From assembly GCA_009778785.1 (NCBI GenBank), contig WRFN01000016.1:1-33707 (forward strand): 33,707 nt of DNA, in the 5' to 3' direction. Source of the stretch: Betaproteobacteria bacterium. Its GTDB lineage: Bacteria > Pseudomonadota > Gammaproteobacteria > Burkholderiales > Casimicrobiaceae. The notes beneath the pieces were generated by a model, which saw only the letters and a program-made list of their open reading frames with translations, ran no database searches and was not told where the DNA came from. The translations under genes and the position numbers were made by a program. This document shows, in pieces, positions 1 to 7,378 of this stretch; position 1 is the stretch's first letter; each line of letters opens with the position of its first letter.

Positions 1-111
1 CAGCAGCGGGCCGCGCGGGCCGGCGGTCAGGCTGTCGCGGTTGGAGACGACCGGCGCGCCGAAATCGGTTGTCAGGCGGGTGACGGGGCACTGCTTGGGA
101 GGAACGTTCAT
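1..111 (-). CDS. katA: Catalase, N-terminal fragment cut by the window edge
   Basis: Only the first 37 codons are inside the window. The start is the ATG at 111-109. The translation contains TTDFGAPV, then SNRDSLTAGPRGP, the conserved N-terminal arm of clade-3 type small-subunit monofunctional haem catalases (the 'FGAPV..N..SLTAGPRGP' stretch). These enzymes dismutate hydrogen peroxide in the cytoplasm. The catalytic His and the haem-ligand Tyr lie outside the window, so activity cannot be judged. The 417 bp upstream contain no gene and should hold its promoter; a GATAA-N10-TTATC inverted repeat at 194-213 is a possible operator. A peroxide-defence gene pair (ahpC/ahpD) lies about 7 kb away. 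Family assignment is firm; the exact symbol is inferred. Confidence 0.85.
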   Translation of the reverse strand, partial: MNVPPKQCPVTRLTTDFGAPVVSNRDSLTAGPRGPLL

Positions 112-528
112 GGCGGTTTCCTGATTGGATGAAGTATGCGTGCGCTCTGTGTGGAGCGGATAGGTTGAATGTTAAGAAAATTTTCAGGCAATTGATAATT
201 GATTGTTTTTATCGCTGAGATACATTCGCTCGCAGTTCTTGATCTGACCGATTCTATAAAAAGAATAGCTTGCTCCCTTAGTACACCATGGATTCCAGCA
301 TCTTTTATATTTGAAACCCATGCAGGGCAACGGAAAGCAGCTATCAAATAAGAAGAATCGCGTGCACCGGGCGTCAGCCGCCGAACGCGCCCGCGGCCAG
401 CAAGACGAGCGGAACAATGAGGCGGCCGCGCAAGGATCGAACCATGAAGCTCCAGACAGAAGGCGGGGCGCGCTTTTTCCCGTCGCTCGCGTTGCGCATA
501 CCTCTGTAACTTGCAAAATCCTCCGCCG
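112..528. other. Gene-free stretch between catalase and a DUF486 gene
   Basis: There is no convincing coding sequence in 417 bp. Open frames here are short, mutually overlapping and have unnatural composition. The half near the catalase (about 120-300) is AT-rich and contains an inverted repeat GATAA-N10-TTATC at 194-213, suitable for a promoter or operator. The other half is GC-rich and featureless to my eye. A minus-strand frame ending at 374 encodes a hydrophobic tail (residues RLIVPLVLLAAGAF), but it overlaps the DUF486 gene and lacks recognisable homology, so I do not call it. Confidence 0.5.
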
Positions 529-876
529 TCAAGAGCGAAAAATAAAGTACACCGCGCCCACCAGACACAATCCCGCCCAGAGAAAGTCGAGTTTCAAGGG
601 CTGGTTCATATACATAACGCAAAACGGGACGAAAACGGAAAGCGTGATGACTTCTTGGAGAATCTTGAGTTGCGGCAAAGAAAGCACCTCAAAACCGATG
701 CGGTTGGCCGGAACCTGAATCAGATATTCAAACAGCGCAATACCCCAGGAAATGAGCGCCGCAATCCACCAGGGCTTGGAAAGCAAATTCTTCAAATGCG
801 CGTACCAAGCAATTGTCATGAAAACATTGGACGCCGCAAGCATGAGAACCGTGATGATGATCGTTCTGTTAAACAT
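529..876 (-). CDS. DUF486 / DMT-family small inner-membrane protein
   Basis: This is a 115-residue very hydrophobic protein with about four predicted membrane segments. It matches the DUF486 family (drug/metabolite-transporter-like small membrane proteins), with typical features such as the N-terminal hydrophobic helix, then 'WYAHLK' and 'WGIALFEYLIQVPANRIG' and a C-terminal 'FLWAGLCLVGAVYFIF' helix. The function of the family is not established. I chose the ATG at 876 because family members begin just before the first membrane helix. An upstream in-frame start at 963 would add 29 residues not typical of the family, and there is no strong Shine-Dalgarno for either. It is monocistronic on the minus strand, divergent from the FAH gene. 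Confidence 0.8.
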   Translation of the reverse strand: MFNRTIIITVLMLAASNVFMTIAWYAHLKNLLSKPWWIAALISWGIALFEYLIQVPANRIGFEVLSLPQLKILQEVITLSVFVPFCVMYMNQPLKLDFLWAGLCLVGAVYFIFRS

Positions 877-1048
877 AATGGCCGTCAAACCATGGGGGGA
901 TAGCCGAAGAATACCTGAGCGGACGAGGAAAAGAAACATCACACTCATCGGCAAAGACCACACTCACGTTAGGGGAAAAGAGTACAATGCTGTATGCACA
1001 TGAAGCAAAAATGTAACAACATGCCCCACCTCATCCAAGGAGATCACT

Positions 1049-1747
1049 GTGAATAACCTGTTTCCCCCGACACCGGTTAGCGCCGTTCCCGTCGCCGACG
1101 GCAGCGCCCAATTTCCCATCCACCGCATCTACTGCGTTGGTAGAAATTACGCCGAACACGCCCGCGAAATGGGCGCCGATCCCAGCCGTGAACCGCCCTT
1201 TTTCTTCTGCAAACCGGCGGATGCCGCCGTGCCGGTACCCGTCGGCCAAACCCTACAACTTCCTTATCCGTCGCAAACCGCCAACTTCCATCACGAAGTC
1301 GAATTGGTCGTCGCCATCGGCAAGAGCGGCAGCGACATCACGGTGGAACGCGCCCTCGATCACGTTTACGGCTACGCCGTCGGCCTCGACATGACCCGCC
1401 GCGACCTGCAAGCAAAAATGTGTGAAGGTAGATTACCGTGGGAAATCAGCAAAGCCTTCGACCGCTCGGCGCCGATCGCGCCGCTGCATCCAGTCGCCCA
1501 ATGCGGCCACCCGTCCAAAGTCGGCATTTGGCTGCAAGTCAACGGCAAAGACAAACAGCGCAGCAACACCGAACATCTCATCTGGTCAGTGCCGGAAACC
1601 GTCGCGCACCTGTCGCGCTTTTTTGAATTGCAAGCGGGCGATTTGATTTTCACCGGTACTCCGGCGGGCGTCAGCGCCGTCTTGCGCGGCGACACCATCG
1701 AAGGCGGCATCGACGGATTGGGAACGATCAAAGCGAAGATTGTTTGA
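1049..1747 (+). CDS. Fumarylacetoacetate hydrolase-family protein (fumarylpyruvate hydrolase-like)
   Basis: This 232-residue FAH-fold enzyme starts at GTG 1049, preceded by a good AAGGAGA Shine-Dalgarno at 1037-1043. Visible family features are IYCVGRNYAEHAREMG near the N-terminus, FFFCKPADA, the metal-ligand region FHHEVELVVAIG, the GYAVGLDMTRRDLQ segment and the C-terminal GDLIFTGTPAGV loop. FAH-family enzymes are Mg-dependent C-C hydrolases or decarboxylases of aromatic-degradation intermediates. The sequence style resembles the NagK-type fumarylpyruvate hydrolases of betaproteobacteria (gentisate pathway), but no other gentisate gene is nearby, so the substrate is uncertain. It converges with nlpD; two perfect hairpins lie between the two stop codons. 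Confidence 0.85.
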   Translation: MNNLFPPTPVSAVPVADGSAQFPIHRIYCVGRNYAEHAREMGADPSREPPFFFCKPADAAVPVPVGQTLQLPYPSQTANFHHEVELVVAIGKSGSDITVERALDHVYGYAVGLDMTRRDLQAKMCEGRLPWEISKAFDRSAPIAPLHPVAQCGHPSKVGIWLQVNGKDKQRSNTEHLIWSVPETVAHLSRFFELQAGDLIFTGTPAGVSAVLRGDTIEGGIDGLGTIKAKIV

Positions 1748-1753
1748 TTGCGT

Positions 1754-1775
1754 GGGGCGGTTCACGAACCGCCCC
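1754..1775. repeat. Perfect palindrome of the 'cccctac' family, terminator-like
   Basis: GGGGCGGTTC (1754-1763) and GAACCGCCCC (1766-1775) form a perfect 10-bp stem, followed by TACG. It lies 6 bp after the stop of the FAH gene and faces nlpD from the other side. It could act as a bidirectional transcription end without a U-tract. Similar GTAGGGGC-type palindromes recur at 1795-1814, 17945-17961, 28315-28337, and as a half-site near 23912-23922, so this is a dispersed intergenic repeat rather than a unique terminator. Confidence 0.7.
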
Positions 1776-1794
1776 TACGTAACATTCTCACAAA

Positions 1795-1814
1795 GGGCGA
1801 TTTATGAATCGCCC
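1795..1814. repeat. Second palindrome of the same family
   Basis: GGGCGATT (1795-1802), a TATG loop and AATCGCCC (1807-1814) form a perfect 8-bp stem followed by CTACGG, as in the copy 40 bp to the left. The stem sequences differ, but pairing and the trailing 'cctacg' are kept. That pattern suggests selection or a mobile palindrome rather than simple tandem duplication. Confidence 0.65.
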
Positions 1815-1858
1815 CTACGGTTGAATCACTGCATCAATATTGAAAACCACGCACGCGA

Positions 1859-2899
1859 TTAACGCGGCGGCAAATATTGCATCGGATCGACGGGATCGCC
1901 GTTCTTGCGAATTTCAAAATGCAATTTCACCTGATCGGTGTCGGTGTTGCCCATCTCGGCGATTTTCTGGCCGCGTGTGACTTGTTGCCCTTGCTGAACG
2001 AGCAATTCGCGGTTGTGCGCGTACACCGACAAGAAGGTATCGTTATGTTTGATGATCACCATTTTGCCGTAGCCGCGCAACGCCGATCCGACGAACACCA
2101 CTTTACCTGCGGCGCTGGCGACGACCGGTTGCCCGATCGCGCCGACGATGTCGATGCCCTTGGAACTGGTTTTTTCGGTAAACGTCGAAGTCACTTTTCC
2201 TTGCGTCGGCCACGACCAGTCAAGTCCGGCGACGGGCGTGGTTGACGTTGGCGGAGTCGTCGTCGTTGGCGTTGTTGATGTTGTCGGCGTGGAGGTTTCG
2301 GTCGTGCTCTCGTTGGCGCGACTCATCGCCGCCAGCGCTTGTTCCGAATACGGTTGTTTCTCGGCTTTCGGTTCGGTCTTGACGCCACTCGTCGCGATTG
2401 ACGGCGTGGTCGTTGCGCCGCTGTTGGCGGCACTACTGCCGCCGCCGCCAACGGGCGGCACGGTTTGCAGCGGCGCCGTGGTCACGCCCGATTCCGCTCG
2501 CACCACATTCACTCTGCCTTCCGGCGGAGTCAACCGCAGCACTTGTCCGGCGCTCAGTTTCGACGGATCGGAGATGTTGTTCCAGTCGGCCAGTTCGCGG
2601 TAATCAACGTTGTTTTGTTGCGCAATGGAGAACAGGGTTTCGCCCTGACGCACGGTGTGCGTTTTGCCGGTGACCGTGATCGTGGCGCCGGTGTCGGCTG
2701 TCGTCGGCGTACGCGGTCCGATGGTAACGCGATTGTCGATTTTCGGCGTCCGTTCTTCGACCGGCGCTTGCCGCGTCGTGGAGCAGCCGATCAGGGTAAC
2801 GGCCAGAAAGACAGCCGTCAGCGTCTTCAGACAAAAACGCCAGTGACGAAAAGTCGTGACGGAGGGGAAAACCGCAGGGAGAGAGAGAACTTCATTCAT
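1859..2899 (-). CDS. nlpD: NlpD-type lipoprotein: LysM plus degenerate M23 (LytM) domain
   Basis: This outer-membrane lipoprotein is expected to activate a periplasmic cell-wall amidase at division. From the ATG at 2899 the protein has 346 residues: a signal with lipobox LIGC (lipid-bearing Cys about 39), a LysM domain at about 81-124 (HTVRQGETLFSIAQQNN), a Thr/Pro-rich low-complexity linker, and a C-terminal LytM/M23 fold (about 236-340, ending FEIRKNGDPVDPMQYLPPR). Active M23 enzymes carry HxGxD and HxH. Here the first site reads SKGIDIVG and the last KLHFEIR, so metal ligands are missing. This fits a non-catalytic amidase activator like E. coli NlpD/EnvC. It follows pcm and surE in the classic order, but rpoS does not follow it. 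A TTG at 2917 is an alternative start. No clear Shine-Dalgarno is visible. Confidence 0.9.
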   Translation of the reverse strand: MNEVLSLPAVFPSVTTFRHWRFCLKTLTAVFLAVTLIGCSTTRQAPVEERTPKIDNRVTIGPRTPTTADTGATITVTGKTHTVRQGETLFSIAQQNNVDYRELADWNNISDPSKLSAGQVLRLTPPEGRVNVVRAESGVTTAPLQTVPPVGGGGSSAANSGATTTPSIATSGVKTEPKAEKQPYSEQALAAMSRANESTTETSTPTTSTTPTTTTPPTSTTPVAGLDWSWPTQGKVTSTFTEKTSSKGIDIVGAIGQPVVASAAGKVVFVGSALRGYGKMVIIKHNDTFLSVYAHNRELLVQQGQQVTRGQKIAEMGNTDTDQVKLHFEIRKNGDPVDPMQYLPPR

Positions 2900-2990
2900 A
2901 ACAAAAAAAGAAAACAAAAACGTCGAATTTTTAACAGCCCTTCGCGAAAGCCTCCCGGAAAGCGCCGTCCCAACCGGTCTTATACACCGG

Positions 2991-3692
2991 TCACGCTGTT
3001 CCTGGCAACAGCGGCACGAATCTGACCGGATCGAGGGTTTCTTCCTTGAAGCCGGTAGCGGTGCGCTCGATCACCGTCAGCCGTTGTCGTTCGGGGTTGC
3101 CTTCCTCCGCCAGCGGCACCACCATCCGTCCGCCGATTTCGAGGTGTTCGAGCAGCGCTTCCGGCAACGCCGTCGCGCCGGCGGTCACCACAATCGCGTC
3201 AACTTGCAACAGCTCGTCCATCGTCGCGCTGCCGTCGCCGTGCTTGATCGCCACGTTCGTCAGTTTCAAGTCGCGCAGATGCCGTCGCGCCTTGGCGACA
3301 AGTACGCCGATTCGCTCGACGGTATAAACGCGATCGGCCACCAGCGCCAGCACCGCCGTCTGATAACCGCTTCCCGAACCGATTTCGAGGACGCTTCGCA
3401 ACTTCTTCCCCTGCCGCGCCAGCTCCGTCATCCGCGCCACCACCCACGGCTGTGAGATGGTCTGGTTATAGCCGATCGGCAGCGGCGTGTTGTCGTAAGC
3501 GCGGCTCGCCAGACTTTCTTCGACGAAAATGTGGCGCGGCACCGCGTTCATCGCCGCCAGCACCGTTTCATCGTGGATGCCCTTCTCTCGTAATTGCGCC
3601 ACCATCCGCGCGCGCGCGCGCGGCGAAGTCATCCCGATCCCGTTGAAACGATCCCAGTCTCGATCCCCGCTCAGGTCTTTATCTTTTTGCAT
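2991..3692 (-). CDS. pcm: Protein-L-isoaspartate O-methyltransferase
   Basis: This 233-residue enzyme uses S-adenosylmethionine to methylate L-isoaspartyl residues in age-damaged proteins, starting their repair. The SAM-binding motif I is VLEIGSGSGYQTA (about 101-113), preceded by the typical active-site stretch PIGYNQTISQPWVVARM (about 72-88) and by VPRHIFV. Motif III-like GGRMVVPL is near the C-terminus. The start is the ATG at 3692 with a GGGAAG ribosome site, 23 bp after the surE stop. The longer open frame reaching further upstream is simply read-through across surE in another frame. It is the middle gene of the surE-pcm-nlpD operon. Confidence 0.95.
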   Translation of the reverse strand: MQKDKDLSGDRDWDRFNGIGMTSPRARARMVAQLREKGIHDETVLAAMNAVPRHIFVEESLASRAYDNTPLPIGYNQTISQPWVVARMTELARQGKKLRSVLEIGSGSGYQTAVLALVADRVYTVERIGVLVAKARRHLRDLKLTNVAIKHGDGSATMDELLQVDAIVVTAGATALPEALLEHLEIGGRMVVPLAEEGNPERQRLTVIERTATGFKEETLDPVRFVPLLPGTA

Positions 3693-3715
3693 AACTTCCC
3701 AACACGCCCCCGGCT

Positions 3716-4456
3716 CTAACGCGCAAACCACGTTGCCACATTTTGTATTTCCGACCGATGCGTCAAATCGGATTGCAGCGGCGTCACCGAAACAAAATCG
3801 TTTTCGACCGCGTGAAAATCCGTTCCCTCGCCCGCATCCGCCGCTTCGCCCGCCGCGCCGACCCAATAAACCGTGCCGCCGCGCGGGCTTTCCATCGGAA
3901 TCATATCCTCCGCCTTGTGGCGCTTGCCCAGACGGGTGATTTGAAATCCCTTCAACGCCTGAAACGGCACGTTCGGCACGTTGACGTTCAGCAGCCAAGG
4001 CTGCGCCCGCGCCCGCTGGTGACGTTTCAGCAACTCCTGAGCCACTTTGGCCGCCGTTTCAAACTGCTCACCCTCCCGGGCGCACAGCGAAACCGCCACC
4101 GACGGAATGCCGAGCAAAAAGCCTTCCATCGCTGCCGCCACCGTGCCTGAATAAAGCGTGTCGTCACCCATGTTGGCGCCGTGATTGATCCCGGAAAAAA
4201 TCATGTCCGGCAGTTCGTCGAAAAGGCCGGTGACCGCCAGATGCACGCAATCGGTCGGCGTGCCGTTGACGAAGTAAAAACCGTTGGAGGCTCGTCGCAC
4301 CCGCAAGGGGCGGTCCAGCGTCAGCGAGTTGGAGGCGCCGCTGCGGTCTAGCTCCGGCGCCACGACGATCACCTCGGCCAGCGGCGCCAGCGCCGCCGCC
4401 AGATGCTCCAGCCCGGGGGCGAAATAACCGTCGTCGTTGGAAAGAAGAACCCGCAT
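3716..4456 (-). CDS. surE: 5'/3'-nucleotidase SurE
   Basis: This is a 246-residue metal-dependent nucleoside monophosphatase and survival protein. The N-terminus [15 protein letters not shown] gives metal ligands D8 and D9. S39 is in [13 protein letters not shown] and N91 is in [20 protein letters not shown], matching the four known metal-binding positions of the family. It is the first gene of a minus-strand operon with pcm 23 bp downstream. The promoter should lie in 4457-4640, shared divergently with creD. The start at 4456 is fixed by the conserved N-terminus, although no strong Shine-Dalgarno is visible. Confidence 0.96.
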   Translation of the reverse strand: MRVLLSNDDGYFAPGLEHLAAALAPLAEVIVVAPELDRSGASNSLTLDRPLRVRRASNGFYFVNGTPTDCVHLAVTGLFDELPDMIFSGINHGANMGDDTLYSGTVAAAMEGFLLGIPSVAVSLCAREGEQFETAAKVAQELLKRHQRARAQPWLLNVNVPNVPFQALKGFQITRLGKRHKAEDMIPMESPRGGTVYWVGAAGEAADAGEGTDFHAVENDFVSVTPLQSDLTHRSEIQNVATWFAR

Positions 4457-4554
4457 CCAGAGGGGTGAAAATGTTTTAACAAATAGTAATTATACCGCGC
4501 CGCCGATCATCTCTGTTTGATCCCTGTTCCGCCCGATTTCCCGCCGCTCACCGC

Positions 4555-4560
4555 TATAAT
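4555..4560 (+). promoter_or_regulatory. Candidate -10 box for creD
   Basis: A perfect TATAAT stands at 4555-4560, about 80 bp before the creD start, in the short divergent region between surE and creD. No matching -35 hexamer is obvious at 16-18 bp spacing, so this is a weak call based on one hexamer. Confidence 0.3.
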
Positions 4561-4639
4561 TCGGTCATATTGATACCGCACACTCTTTGTCATGGCTCTT
4601 GAATTCCATCCTCTCCAAACTTTCCCGATGGGAGTTTCC

Positions 4640-5989
4640 ATGAAACGCTTTCCTCTGGCCTCTAAAATCATCCTTCTCGTCATTCTGATTCTTCTGATGC
4701 TGCTGCCGATCGGCGCTATCACGGATTTGATTCACGAGCGCAGTTCTTACCGGCAATCTGTCATCCAGCAAGTCGCCAGCAGTACCAGCGCAGCCCAAAC
4801 CATCGTCGGGCCGGTTCTCGTTTTTCCCTATGAAAAAACCGAATTGAGCGAAGCCGACGATAACGGCAAGCGTCGCTACAGCACCCGCAACGGCGCCTAT
4901 TATCTCCTGCCCGAAACCCTCGACATCGCCGCCACCGCGCAGGTGGAAGCGCGCAAACTCGGCATTTATCAAGCGCAGGTGTACGACAGCCACGCCACCC
5001 TGCAGGGGCGTTTCATTGTCACCCCGTCCGCCGAATGGGGCTTGGGCGACATCAAGGTGGGGCAACCTTATCTGAGCGTCGGCATTGCCGACATGCGCGG
5101 CATTCGGCAGGTTTCGCCGCTGACGCTCAACGGCAAGGAAATCGCTTTCCGGCCAAGCGCCAAAATCAACGCGATGGAGCAGGGGTTGCATGCGATGCTC
5201 GACAACCTTCCGCCGACGGGCAAAACGTCGCAGCCGCTACCGTTCAGTTTTGAACTGGAACTCTTGGGCACCAGCAATTTGTCGGTCGTGCCGGTCGGCG
5301 AAACGACGAACTTTTCACTCAAGAGCAACTGGCCGCACCCGAATTTCATCGGCAGTTTTTTGCCGACGCAGCGAACGGTGTCCGATCAGGGTTTCAGCGC
5401 GCAGTGGAGCAGTACCTGGTTCGCTAACAACATGAATCAGCGCCTCGTACAAGCGTTCAACGCTGGCGCCGTCTGGCAACTGCCCGCGTTTTCCGCCACT
5501 ATGATCGAAACCGTCGATCAATATCAGTTGAGCGATCGCTCGGTCAAATACGCCATCTTGTTCATCGGCCTGACCTTCGTCGCTTTCTTTCTGTTTGAAA
5601 TGCTGAAAGCGCTGCGCGTTCACCCGATCCAGTATTTGCTAGTCAGCGTCGCCTTGAGTTTGTTTTATCTGCTGCTTTTGGCGCTGTCCGAACACATCGG
5701 TTTCAACCTCGCTTATCTGGCCGCTGCGCTTGCTTGCACCGGCTTGATTACTTATTACGTCAGCTACGTCCTCGGCAGCATCCAGCGCGGCATCGGTTTC
5801 GGCGCTTTGCTCGCGCTGCTGTACGCAGCGTTGTGGGGACTGCTGCAATCGGAAGACAACGCCTTGCTATTGGGCAGCCTTTTGCTGACGGTGGTTCTGG
5901 CGCTGGTGATGGCGTTGACCCGCAAGATCGACTGGTATCGGTTGGGGGCGTCTGCCGATCAGAGCGAGGGAAAAACGGAGAGCAAATGA
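4640..5989 (+). CDS. creD: CreD-family inner-membrane protein
   Basis: This 449-residue protein has one N-terminal membrane helix (residues about 5-27, rich in Ile/Leu), a large periplasmic beta-rich domain (motifs GPVLVFPYEK, YYLLPETL, GIYQAQVYDS, FSFELELLGTS) and about five C-terminal helices from about residue 305 (YAILFIGLTFVAFFLFEMLK, HPIQYLLVSVALSLFYLLLLALSEHIGF). This is the full CreD architecture and length. In enterobacteria creD belongs to the CreBC regulon, and its loss affects envelope integrity and beta-lactam sensitivity; its biochemical role is unknown. CreB/CreC are not in this window. The start is the ATG at 4640 with GGGAG at 4630-4634; an upstream in-frame ATG at 4592 lacks a ribosome site. 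The stop is 4 bp from the convergent recX stop. Confidence 0.92.
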   Translation: MKRFPLASKIILLVILILLMLLPIGAITDLIHERSSYRQSVIQQVASSTSAAQTIVGPVLVFPYEKTELSEADDNGKRRYSTRNGAYYLLPETLDIAATAQVEARKLGIYQAQVYDSHATLQGRFIVTPSAEWGLGDIKVGQPYLSVGIADMRGIRQVSPLTLNGKEIAFRPSAKINAMEQGLHAMLDNLPPTGKTSQPLPFSFELELLGTSNLSVVPVGETTNFSLKSNWPHPNFIGSFLPTQRTVSDQGFSAQWSSTWFANNMNQRLVQAFNAGAVWQLPAFSATMIETVDQYQLSDRSVKYAILFIGLTFVAFFLFEMLKALRVHPIQYLLVSVALSLFYLLLLALSEHIGFNLAYLAAALACTGLITYYVSYVLGSIQRGIGFGALLALLYAALWGLLQSEDNALLLGSLLLTVVLALVMALTRKIDWYRLGASADQSEGKTESK

Positions 5990-5993
5990 GCGA

Positions 5994-6488
5994 TCATCCT
6001 TCCGACTGCACGATTTTCATCACCTTGAACGCAACCGCCGTCGAATAACCGCGCGACAACAGAAAGCGCAACTGGCGGTTGCGCTCGCGCTCATCCTGCG
6101 GCGGCGCGCCGAAGCGCTTTTTCCACAACGCCAGCGCTTCGTCCGCCTCGTCGATCGTCTCCAGCGCCGACAACGCCGCTTCCGCCGTCTCACGATCCAG
6201 CCCGCGCTCTTTCAGCGTATGCGCAATCGCGCGTTTGGCGTAGCGCCCCTGCTTCTGCCGTACCAGCGATTCGGCAAAGCGGGCGTCGGACAAAAAACCT
6301 AGAGCTGCCATCTCGTCGAGCACCGCTTCAACCTCCACCGCTGTCGCGCCGCTTCGCGACAAACGCTGCGCCAATTCGGCGCGCCCATAATCGCGTCGCG
6401 CCAACATCCGAATGGCGGCAGCCTTCAGGCTGGGCGGCTCTTTGGGCTGGTTTGTCTTGCCGGAAGCGTCTTCGGGTTCGCGGGTCAT
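5994..6488 (-). CDS. recX: Regulatory protein RecX
   Basis: This is a RecX-family modulator that binds RecA filaments and limits recombination. Three helical repeats are visible: LKAAAIRMLARRDYGRAELAQRL, then VEAVLDEMAALGFLSDARFAESLVRQK, then the LKERGLDRETAEAAL and C-terminal RQLRFLLSRGYSTAVAFKVMK segments. The length (164 residues from the ATG at 6488) is normal. An in-frame ATG at 6515 and a GTG at 6527 are alternatives; I prefer 6488 because a GAGA lies just upstream, but this is weak. recA is not adjacent in this window. It is divergent from nikR. Confidence 0.88.
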   Translation of the reverse strand: MTREPEDASGKTNQPKEPPSLKAAAIRMLARRDYGRAELAQRLSRSGATAVEVEAVLDEMAALGFLSDARFAESLVRQKQGRYAKRAIAHTLKERGLDRETAEAALSALETIDEADEALALWKKRFGAPPQDERERNRQLRFLLSRGYSTAVAFKVMKIVQSEG

Positions 6489-6607
6489 GCGGGTCTCAAT
6501 GTTCTTAACTGACATCAAGCATAACACCGGCGCTCGCTAACCCAAAGTCAATCTTTGCCAATCATACAATGCTAGAATAATGCGAACTCCATCATCCGCC
6601 AACCATC

Positions 6608-7048
6608 ATGACCACCCAAAAACCTTCAGACAATTTGGTTCGTTTCGGCGTTGCCATGCCCGAAGCGCTGCTCGATCAATTCGACGCCTGGAGCCAGCGC
6701 TCGGGGCTGCCCAACCGCTCGGAAGCCTTGCGCCATCTCGTCCGCGATTTCGTTTCGCGCCGTCACTGGGAAGAAGGTCAGGGCTTTGTCCACGGCACGA
6801 TCACGCTGATGTACGACCACCATTCGCACGACCTCTCCGGCGCGCTGACCTCGTTGCAACACGATTTCGGCGACGTGATCGTCTGCACCACGCACGTTCA
6901 CGTCACCCATGAGACGTGCCTTGAATGTCTGGTGCTGCGCGGCAAAGCGCAGCGCCTCAAAAAACTGGAAGAAGCGCTCGCCCGCATCAAGGGATTGCAA
7001 AACGTTGGCACGGTGATTTCGGCGGGCGCCGGAGAAAACGCCGGATAA
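6608..7048 (+). CDS. nikR: Nickel-responsive ribbon-helix-helix regulator NikR
   Basis: This 146-residue protein has an N-terminal ribbon-helix-helix (LVRFGVAMPEALLDQFDAW, RSEALRHLVRD) and a C-terminal ACT-like nickel sensor. All four high-affinity nickel ligands known from E. coli NikR are present by alignment: H85 (SLQHDF), H96 and H98 (THVHV) and C104 (HETCLEC). It should repress nickel uptake genes when Ni is abundant. No nik or other nickel transporter, urease or hydrogenase gene is in the window, so it is either a distant regulator or controls something nearby. A dispersed palindromic repeat starts 8 bp after its stop. Confidence 0.95.
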   Translation: MTTQKPSDNLVRFGVAMPEALLDQFDAWSQRSGLPNRSEALRHLVRDFVSRRHWEEGQGFVHGTITLMYDHHSHDLSGALTSLQHDFGDVIVCTTHVHVTHETCLECLVLRGKAQRLKKLEEALARIKGLQNVGTVISAGAGENAG

Positions 7049-7055
7049 TTTCTGA

Positions 7056-7125
7056 CCGCTCGGGCTGAGTCTGTCGAAGCCCGCAGAGAGGTGACTTTTG
7101 CCCTTCGATAAGCTCAGGGCGAACG
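7056..7125 (+). repeat. Dispersed palindromic repeat, copy 1 (after nikR)
   Basis: The element begins CCGCTCGGGCTGAG, continues with TCTGTCGAAG, and ends CTTCGATAAGCTCAGG then GCGAACGG. The two arms are imperfect reverse complements about 25 bp apart. A closely related copy lies at 19892-19962 and a half-copy at 8809-8833. The copy starts within 10 bp of a stop codon, as does copy 2. From memory, the 'GAGCTTGTCGAAGG' type is widespread between genes in many bacterial genomes. Confidence 0.8.
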
Positions 7126-7152
7126 GAATAAATCTGACGCCGGACAAAAAAA

Positions 7153-7171
7153 GAGGCGCCCCCCGCGCCTC
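7153..7171 (-). terminator. Rho-independent-type terminator for the minus strand
   Basis: GAGGCGC (7153-7159) and GCGCCTC (7165-7171) form a perfect 7-bp GC-rich stem with a C5 loop. Read on the minus strand it is followed by seven U residues (A7 at 7146-7152 on the plus strand). It lies about 210 bp beyond the ahpD stop and could end the ahpC/ahpD transcript. Confidence 0.6.
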
Positions 7172-7302
7172 AAAACAGATAGGAGTATAAAGCTTTTCGT
7201 CAGAGAAGTGCTGAAAAGTCGTCGGCGCGATGATTCAGCGTTGGATACAAGGAATAAAACACCACGCCTAATACTGGTGCGCACGACGCGGTGATGTTTT
7301 TA

Positions 7303-7373
7303 AGGATGCGCTGAACAAGTCATCACACCCCGCAGTGCTCACTTACCCCGCTCGGCTGATTCCAGCGTATCCT
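7303..7373. repeat. MITE-like terminal-inverted-repeat element, copy A (degenerate)
   Basis: The left end AGGATGCGCTGAACAAGT (7303-7320) and right end ATTCCAGCGTATCCT (7359-7373) are imperfect inverted repeats. The interior shares 'cgcag-g-cacttacc-gctcg' with the better-preserved copy at 7923-8015. The two copies flank ahpD on both sides. No coding capacity and no clear target-site duplication. Confidence 0.65.
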
Positions 7374-7378
7374 CATCA

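Larger units (their letters stand above)
7049..7378. other. Gene-free stretch built of repeats
   Basis: 330 bp without a gene. It contains a dispersed CTGAG/TTGTCGAAG-type palindromic repeat (7056-7125), a GC-rich hairpin with a U-tract readable on the minus strand (7153-7171), and a short terminal-inverted-repeat element (7303-7373). The remaining sequence (about 7175-7300) shows nothing recognisable. Confidence 0.6.

Noticed and set aside
374-622. 82-codon minus-strand open frame overlapping the DUF486 gene
   Set aside because: It is in another frame of a recognised gene for most of its length and shows no family match; only its hydrophobic tail was suggestive.
2237-2300. Thr/Pro-coding short repeats in nlpD as a phase-variable microsatellite
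   Set aside because: The repeats are imperfect and multiples of three in coding effect, so they form a low-complexity linker and would not give on/off switching.
3693-3998. Upstream extension of pcm inside surE
   Set aside because: The extension is Gly/Arg-rich shadow sequence of surE; homology starts after the ATG at 3692.
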